From the NCBI RefSeq assembly GCF_029633825.1, contig NZ_CP090646.1:12683-76682 (forward strand): a stretch of 64,000 nt of DNA, read 5' to 3'. Source of the DNA: Burkholderia contaminans. Its GTDB lineage: Bacteria > Pseudomonadota > Gammaproteobacteria > Burkholderiales > Burkholderiaceae. A model generated the notes under the pieces. It did no database searches and was not told where the DNA came from. It worked only from the letters and a program-made list of their open reading frames with translations. Both the position numbers and the translations under genes were made by a program. Shown piece by piece: positions 16,523 to 24,877 of this stretch. Numbering within the stretch: the first letter of the stretch is position 1; every line of letters starts with the position of its first letter.

Positions 16523-17695
16523 ATGAGCGACATACTTGAGCAGATCACGAAACCGTTTAGCGACGGAATCAGGCGCTTGTTTCAACCGCTTTGGGATCAG
16601 TTCGCCCGAGACAAGATGCGGTTCGAGAAGAAGCGTGCCGCATTCTATGTCGACCTTGCGGCAACGATGGAGAGTCAACCGCGCGTGAACATCAGCGTTC
16701 ACATCGAGCGTATCGCTGACCGCTACCCTGACGAGCCCAAGGGACGGCTCGCCGCTCGATGGCTCGACAACTACATGATCGACGGGTCATTCTCGGAAGC
16801 GATTCGCGACAGCGTTCCGGAAGAGGACTACGCGCCCCTCATGGTCGCTGAGCGAGCCGGGGATTTGACCAAGGGCTTGAAGGAGCTGGGAGGGGTCGTT
16901 ACTGCGCTCGATGCGACTAAAGAAGCGGTTGCATCAATCTGGTTGTCCACTCTCTTCGTCTTTGTTGCGGCTCAGATCTTCATCGGCATGTACTCGTTCC
17001 GAATCGTGCCGGACATTGAAAGCTCGCTACCGCCCAACGTGCCGATCTCTGACCTCGGCCTCATTGCGGTCATCATGCACTGGATGAGCGTGTCGATTCG
17101 AACAGTTTGGCCGCTCTGGATCGTCTTCATCGTGGCTTCGATCTCGATCGTGAAGTGGGCCGTACCGAACTACGTTGGAAGGTGGCGGCAGTGGCTCGAT
17201 CGACACGTTTTACCCTTCCGTCTGTACGCGGAGTTTCAGGCCGCATCCTTCATCGTAGCCCTTGCTGCCGTGACGCAACGGGTCAACAACAAAGTAGTTT
17301 CCGTTCCCAAGGCATTGCAGATGATGGAGCCCAACGCCAGCGTGTGGCTTCGGCATCACATTCTCCGGATCGTGCACAACCTCGAAGAGAACCCACACGG
17401 GAAAGGCGAGAACTTTCAAACCGGTATGGTCGATCGCGATACCGAGTATCGGATGATGGACATTGCCGACTACGCTGACGTGTCCGAGATGCTAAAGCAG
17501 GTTGGCGGAACCATCCTGGAAACAGCGCCGAAAGAGCTGGAGAAGCGAGCGAAGCGCATTCAGAACACTTCGCGAGCGGTGCTGGTGATTCTCGTTGTCG
17601 CGATTCAGGGGGGATTCAATTACATGGGATGGCAGTTCCAAGACGCGGTGTCTACGAGTGGTTATTCAAATGCGCCGGCACAGATTTCACACTAG
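16523..17695 (+). CDS. pilR: PilR inner-membrane platform protein (GspF family)
   Basis: A 390-aa polytopic protein with spans near residues 135-160, 185-212 and 350-372 and cytoplasmic GspF-like domains (LMVAERAGDLTKGLKELGGV is the recognisable motif). It anchors PilQ at the membrane. Gene order pilQ-pilR-pilS matches R64. Confidence 0.85.
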   Translation: MSDILEQITKPFSDGIRRLFQPLWDQFARDKMRFEKKRAAFYVDLAATMESQPRVNISVHIERIADRYPDEPKGRLAARWLDNYMIDGSFSEAIRDSVPEEDYAPLMVAERAGDLTKGLKELGGVVTALDATKEAVASIWLSTLFVFVAAQIFIGMYSFRIVPDIESSLPPNVPISDLGLIAVIMHWMSVSIRTVWPLWIVFIVASISIVKWAVPNYVGRWRQWLDRHVLPFRLYAEFQAASFIVALAAVTQRVNNKVVSVPKALQMMEPNASVWLRHHILRIVHNLEENPHGKGENFQTGMVDRDTEYRMMDIADYADVSEMLKQVGGTILETAPKELEKRAKRIQNTSRAVLVILVVAIQGGFNYMGWQFQDAVSTSGYSNAPAQISH

Positions 17696-17768
17696 TTAAC
17701 GGGGGGTAATTCTAGTATGATTGTAATGATCTGATTTTGATTTGCATTCCGAATTATTAGGAGCAGAG

Positions 17769-17792
17769 CGAGCTTTTTTGGCTCGATTTTTT
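17769..17792 (+). terminator. Weak hairpin with T-run in the pilS leader
   Basis: CGAGC (17769-17773) pairs with GCTCG (17781-17785), followed by a six-T run. It lies 25 bp before pilS and could terminate part of the pilR transcript or attenuate pilin expression. Confidence 0.4.
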
Positions 17793-17816
17793 GAGATCAA
17801 TGTAAAGGAACAAATG

Positions 17817-18446
17817 ATGAAAGAGATGAAGGTGTCCGCTGAAGATGTGGTTGTGTTCGACAGCGAAGTTGGCGACGTCGAAAGGAGCGATGGTGCGAAG
17901 CGTCTGTATCGTGGCGGCCCGATCAATCATCGGCTCGCGCGCGGGCAGTCCGGCGCGACGATCGGGGAGTTCATGTTTTGGGCGATTCTCGCCGCGGCGG
18001 TGATCGTGACGGCGATCTACGGGTTCAACCGTGGACGTGCCGGGCAGAACGGTGCCGACTTCGTGAAGGAGTTCAACGAGCTGGGCGCTAATGCAAGCAA
18101 CCTGTACGTCGGCCAATGGTCGAAGTTCACGACGGCAAACGCGTCGCTGTCGGGGCTGTTCAAGAACTTCTCGACCATCGTTGACGCCGGCGGTGGTGTC
18201 GTTACGCTCAAGGGTGGCGGTACGCTCGCAGTTGCGCCCGGCCAGGTCACGACGGCCAACGATTCCGGTCAATACACGGTCGCGGGCGTGACCGACGAGA
18301 CCTGCAAGAAGATCGTCGCTGGTGTTGCCGGGAGCGCAGCAACCATGTCGCTGAACGGCACTTCGGTCAAGGCATTTGGCGGTCAGCTCGATCCGACTGC
18401 ATCGTGCCAACCGACCAATAACAGCATCGTCGTACAGCGTCAGTAA
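17817..18446 (+). CDS. pilS: PilS major pilin (type IVb prepilin)
   Basis: A 209-aa prepilin with an unusually long leader of about 46 residues ending RLARGQSG, then the hydrophobic helix ATIGEFMFWAILAAAVIVTA with Glu at mature position 5. Two cysteines near the C-terminus (ETCKKI, TASCQP) would make the pilin disulfide loop. Processing needs a prepilin peptidase, none of which is encoded in the window. ATG codons at 17814 and 17817 are both possible; AAAGGAA at 17804-17810 favours 17817. Confidence 0.88.
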   Translation: MKEMKVSAEDVVVFDSEVGDVERSDGAKRLYRGGPINHRLARGQSGATIGEFMFWAILAAAVIVTAIYGFNRGRAGQNGADFVKEFNELGANASNLYVGQWSKFTTANASLSGLFKNFSTIVDAGGGVVTLKGGGTLAVAPGQVTTANDSGQYTVAGVTDETCKKIVAGVAGSAATMSLNGTSVKAFGGQLDPTASCQPTNNSIVVQRQ

Positions 18447-18458
18447 AGCCGTCGAGCT

Positions 18459-18493
18459 GCCGACTGCACTTCCGGGTGCGGTCGGCTTTTTTT
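18459..18493 (+). terminator. Terminator between pilS and pilV
   Basis: GCCGAC (18459-18464) pairs with GTCGGC (18481-18486), with an inner CAC/GTG stem and a seven-T run. Pilin mRNA probably ends here, with read-through giving lower pilV expression. Confidence 0.85.
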
Positions 18494-18520
18494 GCGTTTA
18501 CAGAACCTACGGGGAAAGTT

Positions 18521-19975
18521 ATGACGACGATGTTCGAGGCCACTCTCGGCGTTGCTCTGATGACCATGGCGCTTGCTAACTCCAACATGCAGGCAGTGAG
18601 GGCGAACGAGCGTTCAACCGCGATTCAGACGGGCCAGTACATGAGCGGCCTTCAGGCAGGGATCAACAAGTTCATCGCGGGCAATGGAGACCAGCTCTCC
18701 GGCCGCACGGCGACGGGATATGTCGATCCGAACGGCGCACCCATTACGCTCGCGAACCCGACTTCACCCACGATCGCGGAACTTCAGAAGTACGGCTTTT
18801 TGCCGATGGGATACACCACCAACAATCCGAGCAACCTCGCATTCAAGATCACAATCACCCCGACGAACTGTCCCGGCGTCGGCTGTCAGTTGCCCGCCCT
18901 GGTCGAGTCTTCGCCGTATCGAGACGTGCAAGGCAACGTGCGAAACGACCTGCTGGGGTTTGCGGTGAATGCGGCCGGTCTCGATGGCGGTCAGTCGTTG
19001 CCAAACAATCCCGGAACCTACTTCTCGCGCGGGGCGTCGTGGAATCTCCCCAACACGTATAGCGGGGCCGCCGGCGCGCTCGCGATGCGAGCCGGGTCAT
19101 TGACGACGGGGTACGTCGATACCCTGCCCTTCTACAAGACCGACGGTAGCCGCGCGTTGACCGGGCCGATGAATGCAAACGGAAACGACGTGAACAACGT
19201 TGCTACCCTTGCTACTACCACCATCAAGAACGTTGGCGACGTGGCCACAAACTCGGTTACGGCATCTGGTCGCATCGCGACGTCGGGATATAGCCCAACG
19301 GACTTGCCGAACGGATGGAGTGGTGGTGTTAGAACGTGGGACGTCTACGCAGGTGGATCAATTGGTGTCGGGCCGAGTGGCGGCGCAGCCCCGGTTGCGT
19401 ACCTCAGTAGCAACGGCTTTGTCGTGGGTCAGAACGTGGTGGGTGGTAGCTCGGTTACTGGTGGATGGCTCCATTCGACGGGAAGCGCGCAGGTCGACGG
19501 CGACGTGTACACGGCTGGCAATCAGACCATCAACGGCGTGTTGACCGCTCGCAACGTGGTCAATCTGCCTGCCCTTGCGTGGTCGGGTTGGGGGTGTGGC
19601 GGGAACGCGATCACGACTGATCCGAACGGGCAAATACTCTCTTGCCAATCGGGAGTGTGGACTGCATCTGGCGGCGGCCTTGGCGTCGGCCAGTCGTGGT
19701 CGAATCCACCGCGCGCAATGAACGTCACGTATCAGAACAACTCAGCGAAGCCAATTGCTGTCTCGATCACTGGCTATTGCGGCGCTGGCGGGCCGGGCTC
19801 GCAAAACTTCGTTCGAATGTTCGTCAATGGTGTGATGGTAGGTGGGTGGTACGCGTCTTTGAGCGACGCCGCTGCCGGCGGGTCTGCCACGGGCATTGTG
19901 CCGCCGGGCGCTACGTATTACGTCACGTACAACAACGGTCTCTGCGGACTTTTTTCGTGGTCCGAGCTGAGTTGA
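18521..19975 (+). CDS. pilV: PilV minor pilin/adhesin
   Basis: A 484-aa protein with an N-terminal pilin-like helix (MTTMFEATLGVALMTMALAN), a shufflon-type N-terminal domain (PLGFLPMGYT-like FLPMGYTTNN, VQGNVRNDLLGFAVN) and repeats of the DVNNVATLATTTIKNVGDVA kind, ending in a Gly-rich beta domain. In R64 the C-terminal domain chooses recipient surface structures. No Rci recombinase or alternative 3' cassette is nearby, so the tip looks fixed. The upstream GTG lies inside the terminator and was rejected as start. Confidence 0.85.
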   Translation: MTTMFEATLGVALMTMALANSNMQAVRANERSTAIQTGQYMSGLQAGINKFIAGNGDQLSGRTATGYVDPNGAPITLANPTSPTIAELQKYGFLPMGYTTNNPSNLAFKITITPTNCPGVGCQLPALVESSPYRDVQGNVRNDLLGFAVNAAGLDGGQSLPNNPGTYFSRGASWNLPNTYSGAAGALAMRAGSLTTGYVDTLPFYKTDGSRALTGPMNANGNDVNNVATLATTTIKNVGDVATNSVTASGRIATSGYSPTDLPNGWSGGVRTWDVYAGGSIGVGPSGGAAPVAYLSSNGFVVGQNVVGGSSVTGGWLHSTGSAQVDGDVYTAGNQTINGVLTARNVVNLPALAWSGWGCGGNAITTDPNGQILSCQSGVWTASGGGLGVGQSWSNPPRAMNVTYQNNSAKPIAVSITGYCGAGGPGSQNFVRMFVNGVMVGGWYASLSDAAAGGSATGIVPPGATYYVTYNNGLCGLFSWSELS

Positions 19976-19979
19976 CGAC

Positions 19980-20009
19980 GCGGGCGGAACACTACGTTTC
20001 CGCCCGCTT
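19980..20009 (+). terminator. Terminator after pilV
   Basis: GCGGGCGGAA pairs with TTCCGCCCGC (to 20007), followed by TTGATTT. A strong 10-bp stem. Confidence 0.75.
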
Positions 20010-20074
20010 GATTTGCTCACTAGAAGCGCAACCGCTTGTAGTGTTGTCGAGTCAGCATACCCTTCCGCGCCAGT

Positions 20075-20101
20075 AAAAAAGCCCGGTGATTGCCGGGCTT
20101 T
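20075..20101 (-). terminator. Bidirectional terminator
   Basis: GCCCGG-TGATT-(G)CCGGGC is flanked by A6 on the left and T3 on the right. It ends the leftward lipoprotein gene and backs up the pilV terminator. Confidence 0.85.
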
Positions 20102-20135
20102 GGGTCTCTCTATTCGTGTGCTTCCCGCTATAGCA

Positions 20136-21233
20136 TTAGCCGACGTACTTCGATCGGTTGTTGGTCGGGATCTTCGCGCTGATCGTGTTCATGTTGCTGG
20201 TGTACGTGGCGCACGTGGTCGAATCGAGATAGTCCGACTGCCCTGCTGCCAGCGGGAAGCGCGCATAGAACGCGGTGTGATCGCCGCTTGCGCACGCTTG
20301 GGCCGCGTTCATCTGCTGGACGATCGAGGCGACGGCATCCTGCACGGAGATCCCGCCGGCCATGCTTGCCACCGTGAGCGGGGCCGATTCGTTGAACACT
20401 TGTCCCGACCACGCGCCGACATTGACGGCTTGGCCGTTCTGGTCGGTCACGCCGTTGTTGCCGGCGATCGACGTCGCGATGAAGATGCGGACAGTGGTGT
20501 GGGACGGCAGGTCATACTTGACGCCGTAGTATTCGAGCGCCTTGAGCGTATCGGCATAAGCGTTCAGCGTGTCCTGCGAAGAGCCCGGTGTGATCGAGAG
20601 ATAGTCGACGCCGCTATGTGCGCGATTGGTCGACGCGATCGCATCGAGACCGGACAGAACACTGACGGCGGCCGACGACGCCTTGGAGTAGGCCGAGATC
20701 AGCGATTGGCCCTGCTTGACGAGAAACGAGATCCGCTGCGACGCATAGTGCGTGACCGGCGTAACAATGAACGTGTTGAGCGCCGTCGTGACGTAAGGGG
20801 CGACCAGTTCGAGCGACGCGTTGTTCTGCGTCGACGCATCGGCTTCCGATATGAACGTGCCGCCCGTCGCGACGATACGGATCATGCCGGTGGGCGCCTG
20901 GCGCAGCGTTGCCGTGAACGCGCCCGAGGCATCGGTTATTGCCGAGCCGATGGCGTTGCCGTTCGTGCCGTCGTTGTTCAGAGCGTAGATCGTGACAGTT
21001 GCGCCAGCCGTTGCGCCATTCACGACGGAGCCGGAAATCTGATTCGTCGCGGAACCGGCCGCCGGTTGGCCGGTGTACGGATCGGTCGCGTTCTGCTGAA
21101 CAGGCGTCGGGTTCGAGCCGCCGCCGGACGATCCGCCCGAGCTGGCGCTACCGCCGTCACCACCACCGCCACCGCAAGCGGCCAAGAATGCCGCCATCGA
21201 CGTGGCGATGATGAGCTTCGCCACCTTCTTCAT
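20136..21233 (-). CDS. Surface lipoprotein with transthyretin-like domain
   Basis: A 365-aa lipoprotein with lipobox LAAC followed by a long Gly/Ser linker, then an Ig/carboxypeptidase-regulatory-like domain (ISGSVVNGATAGATVTIYAL...ITDASGAFTATLRQAPTG) and a helical C-terminal region. It probably faces the outside of the outer membrane. The ATG at 21233 has GAGGAA upstream; the ATG at 21251 is the alternative. Its promoter carries the GATAGAC element pair, so it may belong to the same regulon as the leading-region genes. Receptor, exclusion or adhesion roles are possible but not shown. Confidence 0.65.
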   Translation of the reverse strand: MKKVAKLIIATSMAAFLAACGGGGGDGGSASSGGSSGGGSNPTPVQQNATDPYTGQPAAGSATNQISGSVVNGATAGATVTIYALNNDGTNGNAIGSAITDASGAFTATLRQAPTGMIRIVATGGTFISEADASTQNNASLELVAPYVTTALNTFIVTPVTHYASQRISFLVKQGQSLISAYSKASSAAVSVLSGLDAIASTNRAHSGVDYLSITPGSSQDTLNAYADTLKALEYYGVKYDLPSHTTVRIFIATSIAGNNGVTDQNGQAVNVGAWSGQVFNESAPLTVASMAGGISVQDAVASIVQQMNAAQACASGDHTAFYARFPLAAGQSDYLDSTTCATYTSNMNTISAKIPTNNRSKYVG

Positions 21234-21307
21234 TTGTTCCTCGCGCTTCATGGATTCTCCGTTGGAAATCTGTTGGCCTCTCGATGCGTTTCGAGCACCG
21301 TGGTTAA

Positions 21308-21394
21308 ATCGTACTTCATGTAAAACGATATGTCTATCGTCGCGAAATGAAAAGTAACTATCACCCGCAATATGCGATAGACGAAAAGATATAC
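21308..21394 (-). promoter_or_regulatory. Regulon promoter for the lipoprotein gene
   Basis: On the minus strand, -35 TAGACA (21336-21331), a 17-bp spacer and -10 TACGAT (21313-21308). GATAGAC overlaps the -35 box and an inverted GTCTATC copy lies upstream with 37 bp between them, the same geometry as the promoters of 22-37 kb. Confidence 0.7.
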
Positions 21395-22069
21395 TTATCC
21401 GCCGATTGAGTCGATGACCGTAATGCTTTTTTTGTCGAGAGACGCTCTGAAGTCGAGCTGTGGGGCGGCAGACGCGAGCGCTCGAAGCGCATCTATGAAC
21501 GTGCCGCGGATCTCACCACGACCTTGGAACGGATTCTTCGCATTCCACGTCGGTTCGTTCCATCCGGCGATCTTGGCCCATGCGGAAAGTGTCTGCTGCG
21601 CGGTGTAGTCCGGGCGGAAGGACCAAGTCAACACGGGATCGGGGGCCGGCGTCGAGGGCGCAGCCGATTCCGAAGCGGTCTTGGACGTTTCTTTCGTTCC
21701 GGTCTTCGCGGCGTCTCTAGTCGTCGATGCGGCTACAACTGCCGGAACCCCTGTCGAATCATTGGCAGGTCGGGACTCCCCTTCCCATGTCAGGCCATTG
21801 CCTTGACTTTGAATGAGGTGAAAAACCGCATTGAGGCGATCGTTTGTCCGCGTGTCGTTTGTATAGCGGCGGTAGACAAAGCGGTTGGTGTCGTCGTTCA
21901 GATTTGCCGGTTCGTCGCTGGCTACTTGCGATTCCGGGTCGGTCGCTGCGCTATGTGCGGCCTCTTGCGCTTGCGCGATCGATGCCGAACCAAGCAGGAC
22001 GGCCCCGGTCGTGATGATCGAGGTGGCGATAACGCTCCGAAGCGAACGCGCGGTGCGATAGTTGGTCAT
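21395..22069 (-). CDS. Second PilL/TcpQ-like exported protein
   Basis: A 224-aa exported protein: signal peptide ending near ASIAQAQ, a low-complexity Thr/Ala/Ser linker (about 100-150), and a C-terminal TcpQ-like domain (TLSAWAKIAGWNEPTWNAKN, RGEIRGTFIDALRALASAAP). It resembles the C-terminal part of pilL at 9993 in order and style (WxKxAGW, F-DAL-AL). It could be a paralogous secretin partner. It lies at the end of the pilus cluster in opposite orientation. Confidence 0.65.
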   Translation of the reverse strand: MTNYRTARSLRSVIATSIITTGAVLLGSASIAQAQEAAHSAATDPESQVASDEPANLNDDTNRFVYRRYTNDTRTNDRLNAVFHLIQSQGNGLTWEGESRPANDSTGVPAVVAASTTRDAAKTGTKETSKTASESAAPSTPAPDPVLTWSFRPDYTAQQTLSAWAKIAGWNEPTWNAKNPFQGRGEIRGTFIDALRALASAAPQLDFRASLDKKSITVIDSIGG

Positions 22070-22258
22070 GAGTTCCCCGCAGCGCCGTTGCTGGACGGCG
22101 CGTGTTCGTTACAAAGCCGCGCCCATTCTCGGAGCGCGGTTCTCTCTGATTGTTACCTGCATATAGGTGTGTCAGGCGACACCGACCGGCAGTCCGATCG
22201 TTTCGATTGTAGCGCATCCATGATACAAATGCTGCATGTATGCGGCATTGTGATGGGT

Positions 22259-22450
22259 CTAGCCGCCTACGACGGCCAGTCCGCGGTACGCGTCGGCAAC
22301 TTTCGGGGGGACAATCTGCCCCGTCTTCTCATATCGGCCGATTTGCGCGCGACTTAAGCCCCAGCGATCAGCAAGTTGCTGCTGGGTGAATCCGGCCTTT
22401 TTCCGCAGCGCTGCCGCGTCTTCGCCGTACAGGGGCCTGGTGTCGCTCAT
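22259..22450 (-). CDS. XRE-family HTH regulator
   Basis: A 63-aa Cro/CI-type protein. The HTH is AALRKKAGFTQQQLADRWGL through SRAQIGRYEKTGQIVPPKV. The ATG at 22450 gives the usual size of a stand-alone HTH; a GTG at 22538 would add 29 unlikely residues. It is encoded next to the first promoter of the leading-region array and is one candidate for the factor binding the GATAGAC elements; this is inference from position. Confidence 0.75.
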   Translation of the reverse strand: MSDTRPLYGEDAAALRKKAGFTQQQLADRWGLSRAQIGRYEKTGQIVPPKVADAYRGLAVVGG

Positions 22451-22579
22451 GGATTTGCTAAGGTTCTCAACTTTGGCCGGGCACGGCCGATAATCCTGAT
22501 TCTTGCGTCGTGCGATTGTACCGGCTATATCAGCCACCAGTTCTAGGCATCGGAATTTTGCGAGGATGTGCAGAGGATA

Positions 22580-22626
22580 GGGTTATCTAAGAATAGATAG
22601 ACAATACGAAGTACCGTGAGTATGCT
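22580..22626 (+). promoter_or_regulatory. Array promoter 1 (TAGACA-17-TATGCT)
   Basis: -35 TAGACA (22598-22603), 17-bp spacer, -10 TATGCT (22621-22626), with GATAGAC-N4-CGA-N2-TAC at 22596-22614. Instead of a distant inverted partner there is a local TATCTA-N4-TAGATA dyad at about 22584-22599. It drives the 22656 gene. Confidence 0.65.
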
Positions 22627-22655
22627 CACGGTGATCTGAACGTTGGAGGGTGCAT

Positions 22656-22868
22656 ATGAAGGTGCTGGATATTCGGGTAACCGGGGCTTTGATGTTGTTC
22701 GTCGGCTTCGTTCTGTGCGGGCTGGGTGCTTTGGGCGCGCTGGGTTCTCTCGGCAGCTTTTTCTTCTCTTCGGTCGTTTCGGGGCTGGATTCAGCTCTGA
22801 GCGTGCTGATCTCCGCTGTGCTTCTCGTTGCTGGTGGTTGGATGATGAAGCGCGCGCGGCTTCAGTAA
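22656..22868 (+). CDS. Small two-span membrane protein, first gene of the array
   Basis: A 70-aa protein with two Gly/Leu/Ser-rich membrane spans (about residues 9-32 and 42-62). GGAGGG at 22645-22650 sets the ATG at 22656. No family recognised. It has its own promoter and terminator and is the left-most gene of the leading-region-like array. Confidence 0.65.
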   Translation: MKVLDIRVTGALMLFVGFVLCGLGALGALGSLGSFFFSSVVSGLDSALSVLISAVLLVAGGWMMKRARLQ

Positions 22869-22890
22869 GGGATCAGAGTGTTCTCGTAAC

Positions 22891-22924
22891 GCCCCAGCCG
22901 TTCGTCGTGCTGGGGCTTTTTTTT
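22891..22924 (+). terminator. Terminator before repeat copy A
   Basis: GCCCCAGC pairs with GCTGGGGC (to 22916) and is followed by T8. It resembles the terminator at the 5' end of the full-length repeat copies (CGCCCCAGC...GCTGGGGCG). Confidence 0.9.
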
Positions 22925-22940
22925 GTAACCCTGCGCGCCT

Positions 22941-23258
22941 GGTGGTCTGCGCGATTCGGCGGCCGCCGGAGTCCTGCGCCGGGCTACGGGGGTCGTGGCC
23001 GCTCACGCGGCCCCGAGGTCTACCGACCCGGCCCCCTACCGTCGCACCCGCCCGTCCACTGGACGGTCGGGCAAGGGACGGCACCGGCGGGGCGAGCGCC
23101 TGGTGGTGATCGACGTTCCGGATTGGCTTTGCAGGAAAGGGGGTCTGCCGGGCGTGTCGCGTAATTCGCAACGTCTATCTATGTCCGCCCGCCATTGGGA
23201 CAATCAATCGCCAAACGATAGACGTAACGAGATACGAAGAGTAAAATGGTTTCCATGG
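22941..23258 (+). repeat. Promoter-carrying repeat, copy A (partial, about 318 bp)
   Basis: This copy starts inside the unit seen in full at 28092 and runs to its 3' promoter. It ends with -35 TAGACG (23219-23224), 17 bp, -10 TAAAAT (23242-23247). GATAGAC-N4-CGA-N2-TAC begins at 23217 and its inverted partner occupies 23161-23179, 37 bp apart; 16 of 20 arm positions are complementary. It drives the ParB-like gene. Confidence 0.9.
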
Positions 23259-23295
23259 CGGTTGGGAATCGAAAGACACGAATAGGAGAGGTGAA

Positions 23296-24258
23296 ATGAA
23301 GGTTCATTGCTCGCTCAAGCAGGCGGCGGAAGACAAGGAAGATCCGTCTGTCTCCAAGCGCACGGAGTTTTACGTTGATCCGGAGACTCTGGTGCTCGAA
23401 GAGGGCTACAACCTTCGAAGGGAGACCAAGGCACTTCGCGAATCGATTCAGCAACTGAAGATCGCGTACATCAACGGGGCCACGTTCCCGGCCATCGACG
23501 TGGAGATGGTCAACGGTAAGAGAGTCGTTCGCGATGGTCATCGCAGAACTCGCGCTGTTCTGGAAGCCATCGCTGAGGGGTATCCGGCGCGGCGATTGGA
23601 GGCGCGAGAATGGAGGGGCAATAGTGTGGAAAGCCTCCTTCATATGCTGGGTACGGCGGATGCCATGGCCCTCTCGACTCTTGAGAAGGGGATCGGCTAT
23701 CTGCGACTTGTGAAATTCGGCTGGACAAAGGCTGAGATCGCAAGCAAGCGGAACGTATCGCTGCCGCACGTCGATCAAGCCCTGATGCTCGCGAATGCGG
23801 AACCGGATGTGCAGCAGATCGTCGCGGAAGAGCTGGTAACTGTGAATGTGGCAATTGAGACGTTGCGTGAGCATGGCAAGAATGCCGGGGCCGTGCTTCG
23901 TGAGGTCATCGAGACCGCCCCGATCGAGTTAACAGAAAGTGGCGAGGAACGCCGGAAGAAGGTAACGAAGCGCGAAGTGAAAGCAGCCCGCGCGCCTGCG
24001 AAGCGACGTACCCTGCCCCGAGCGCTGGCGGACCGATACGTGTCGAATGTGAACGCCCTGTTCTCTTCGATGCCCGATGACGTGCGGGCTCAGGTGGCGG
24101 CCGCTGGTGACGAGGCGACAATTCCGGTATCGGCGCGCTTCCTGAAAGAGCTGATGGCGGCTCAGCTCGAAGCGCAGCAGATCTGCCAGCCGGTTAGCGA
24201 ACCGGAAAGCGATAACGATCCGCGACAAACTAGCCTGCTGGTCGACGGAGATGGTTAA
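23296..24258 (+). CDS. ParB-like nuclease/partition-fold protein
   Basis: A 320-aa protein with a ParB N-terminal domain: box VRDGHRRTRAVLEAIAEG near residue 76, then a KorB/ParB-type HTH (FGWTKAEIASKRNVSLPHVD, near residue 142). No ParA gene is adjacent; the only ParA-like ATPase (StbB-like) is 14 kb away. It may be a regulator using the ParB fold rather than a segregation protein. AGGAGAGG precedes the ATG. Being behind a regulon promoter, it could control its own element family. Confidence 0.8.
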   Translation: MKVHCSLKQAAEDKEDPSVSKRTEFYVDPETLVLEEGYNLRRETKALRESIQQLKIAYINGATFPAIDVEMVNGKRVVRDGHRRTRAVLEAIAEGYPARRLEAREWRGNSVESLLHMLGTADAMALSTLEKGIGYLRLVKFGWTKAEIASKRNVSLPHVDQALMLANAEPDVQQIVAEELVTVNVAIETLREHGKNAGAVLREVIETAPIELTESGEERRKKVTKREVKAARAPAKRRTLPRALADRYVSNVNALFSSMPDDVRAQVAAAGDEATIPVSARFLKELMAAQLEAQQICQPVSEPESDNDPRQTSLLVDGDG

Positions 24259-24286
24259 ACCAGTTTCCCCGTCCTTTCTCTCGTTT

Positions 24287-24313
24287 GCCCCTGCCTAGCA
24301 GGGGCTTTTTTTT
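24287..24313 (+). terminator. Terminator after the ParB-like gene
   Basis: GCCCCTG pairs with CAGGGGC around CCTAG and is followed by T8. Confidence 0.9.
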
Positions 24314-24327
24314 ATCCGCGTTGCGCG

Positions 24328-24404
24328 GACTATCGAGATGGAAAATCGATAGAAAAAAATCGGTCTGCGAAAGGATAGACGAAGTGAGTTACATGGCATA
24401 CGAT
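24328..24404 (+). promoter_or_regulatory. Array promoter 2 (TAGACG-17-TACGAT)
   Basis: -35 TAGACG (24376-24381), 17 bp, -10 TACGAT (24399-24404). GATAGAC-N4-TGA-N2-TAC starts at 24374. A near match to the inverted partner, GACTATC, lies at 24328-24334, and another GATAGAC at 24402. Drives the 24438 gene. Confidence 0.65.
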
Positions 24405-24437
24405 AGACGCAACGTTATACATACAAGGAGAGGGCGT

Positions 24438-24674
24438 GTGTCAAAACTCAAAGATCTTGTCATCAGGCATAGCGCAGAGATTCGTCAATTGCAGCGGACG
24501 ACGATCGAAACCATATCCGGAGCGTTGGAGATCGCAACGAGCCTACCGCAGCTCAAGACGACGATTCAGGAAGCGCTAGATACGCTCGCGCACCGTCAAA
24601 GGGCTGCTGAAGAGCGATACAGTATCAAGCTGCAAGAGATCGACAGGAGTGCGCGCAAGCGGCCGGAGAACTGA
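24438..24674 (+). CDS. Small helical protein (78 aa)
   Basis: Starts at GTG with AAGGAG 8 nt upstream (MSKLKDLVIRHSAEIRQLQR). The whole chain looks alpha-helical and charged, possibly a coiled coil. No family recognised. It stops 24 bp before the left 97-bp inverted repeat. Confidence 0.6.
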   Translation: MSKLKDLVIRHSAEIRQLQRTTIETISGALEIATSLPQLKTTIQEALDTLAHRQRAAEERYSIKLQEIDRSARKRPEN

Positions 24675-24698
24675 CGTGCGTTCTCTATCGAGGTCAAA

Positions 24699-24795
24699 AA
24701 AATGGGGAAGCGCCCGGCCCGCAAGAGGCAGGGGCGCGGTGCGGTTGTCCACGGGACGCTGGCGGCGGCCGGTGGACAACCGCATCCCCATTTCC
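24699..24795. repeat. 97-bp inverted repeat, left copy (IR-L)
   Basis: The reverse complement of this segment recurs at 37494-37590 with about 95 of 97 positions identical; the two differences are at the centre. Each copy contains its own perfect dyad GCGGTTGTCCAC / GTGGACAACCGC (24740-24752 and 24772-24783 approximately). The pair brackets 12.7 kb of the leading-region-like array. No transposase and no flanking target duplication were seen. Confidence 0.9.
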
Positions 24796-24877
24796 TTCCT
24801 AGAGCGAAGTGATGTGAAGCGGGATCTGGTGTGAGGGGAGCTAACGCTGACGTCGTTCGGCTGACGATCGAGGCAGA

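Noticed and set aside
18521..19975. Shufflon at the pilV 3' end
   Set aside because: No alternative inverted C-terminal segments and no recombinase gene nearby.
20013..21323. 436-aa + strand frame opposite the lipoprotein gene
   Set aside because: Antisense shadow, Arg/Asp-rich; the minus frame has a signal peptide, lipobox and domain.
23296..24258. Classical parAB partition locus
   Set aside because: No adjacent parA and no parS-like repeats seen; the ATPase gene belongs to the distant stb operon.
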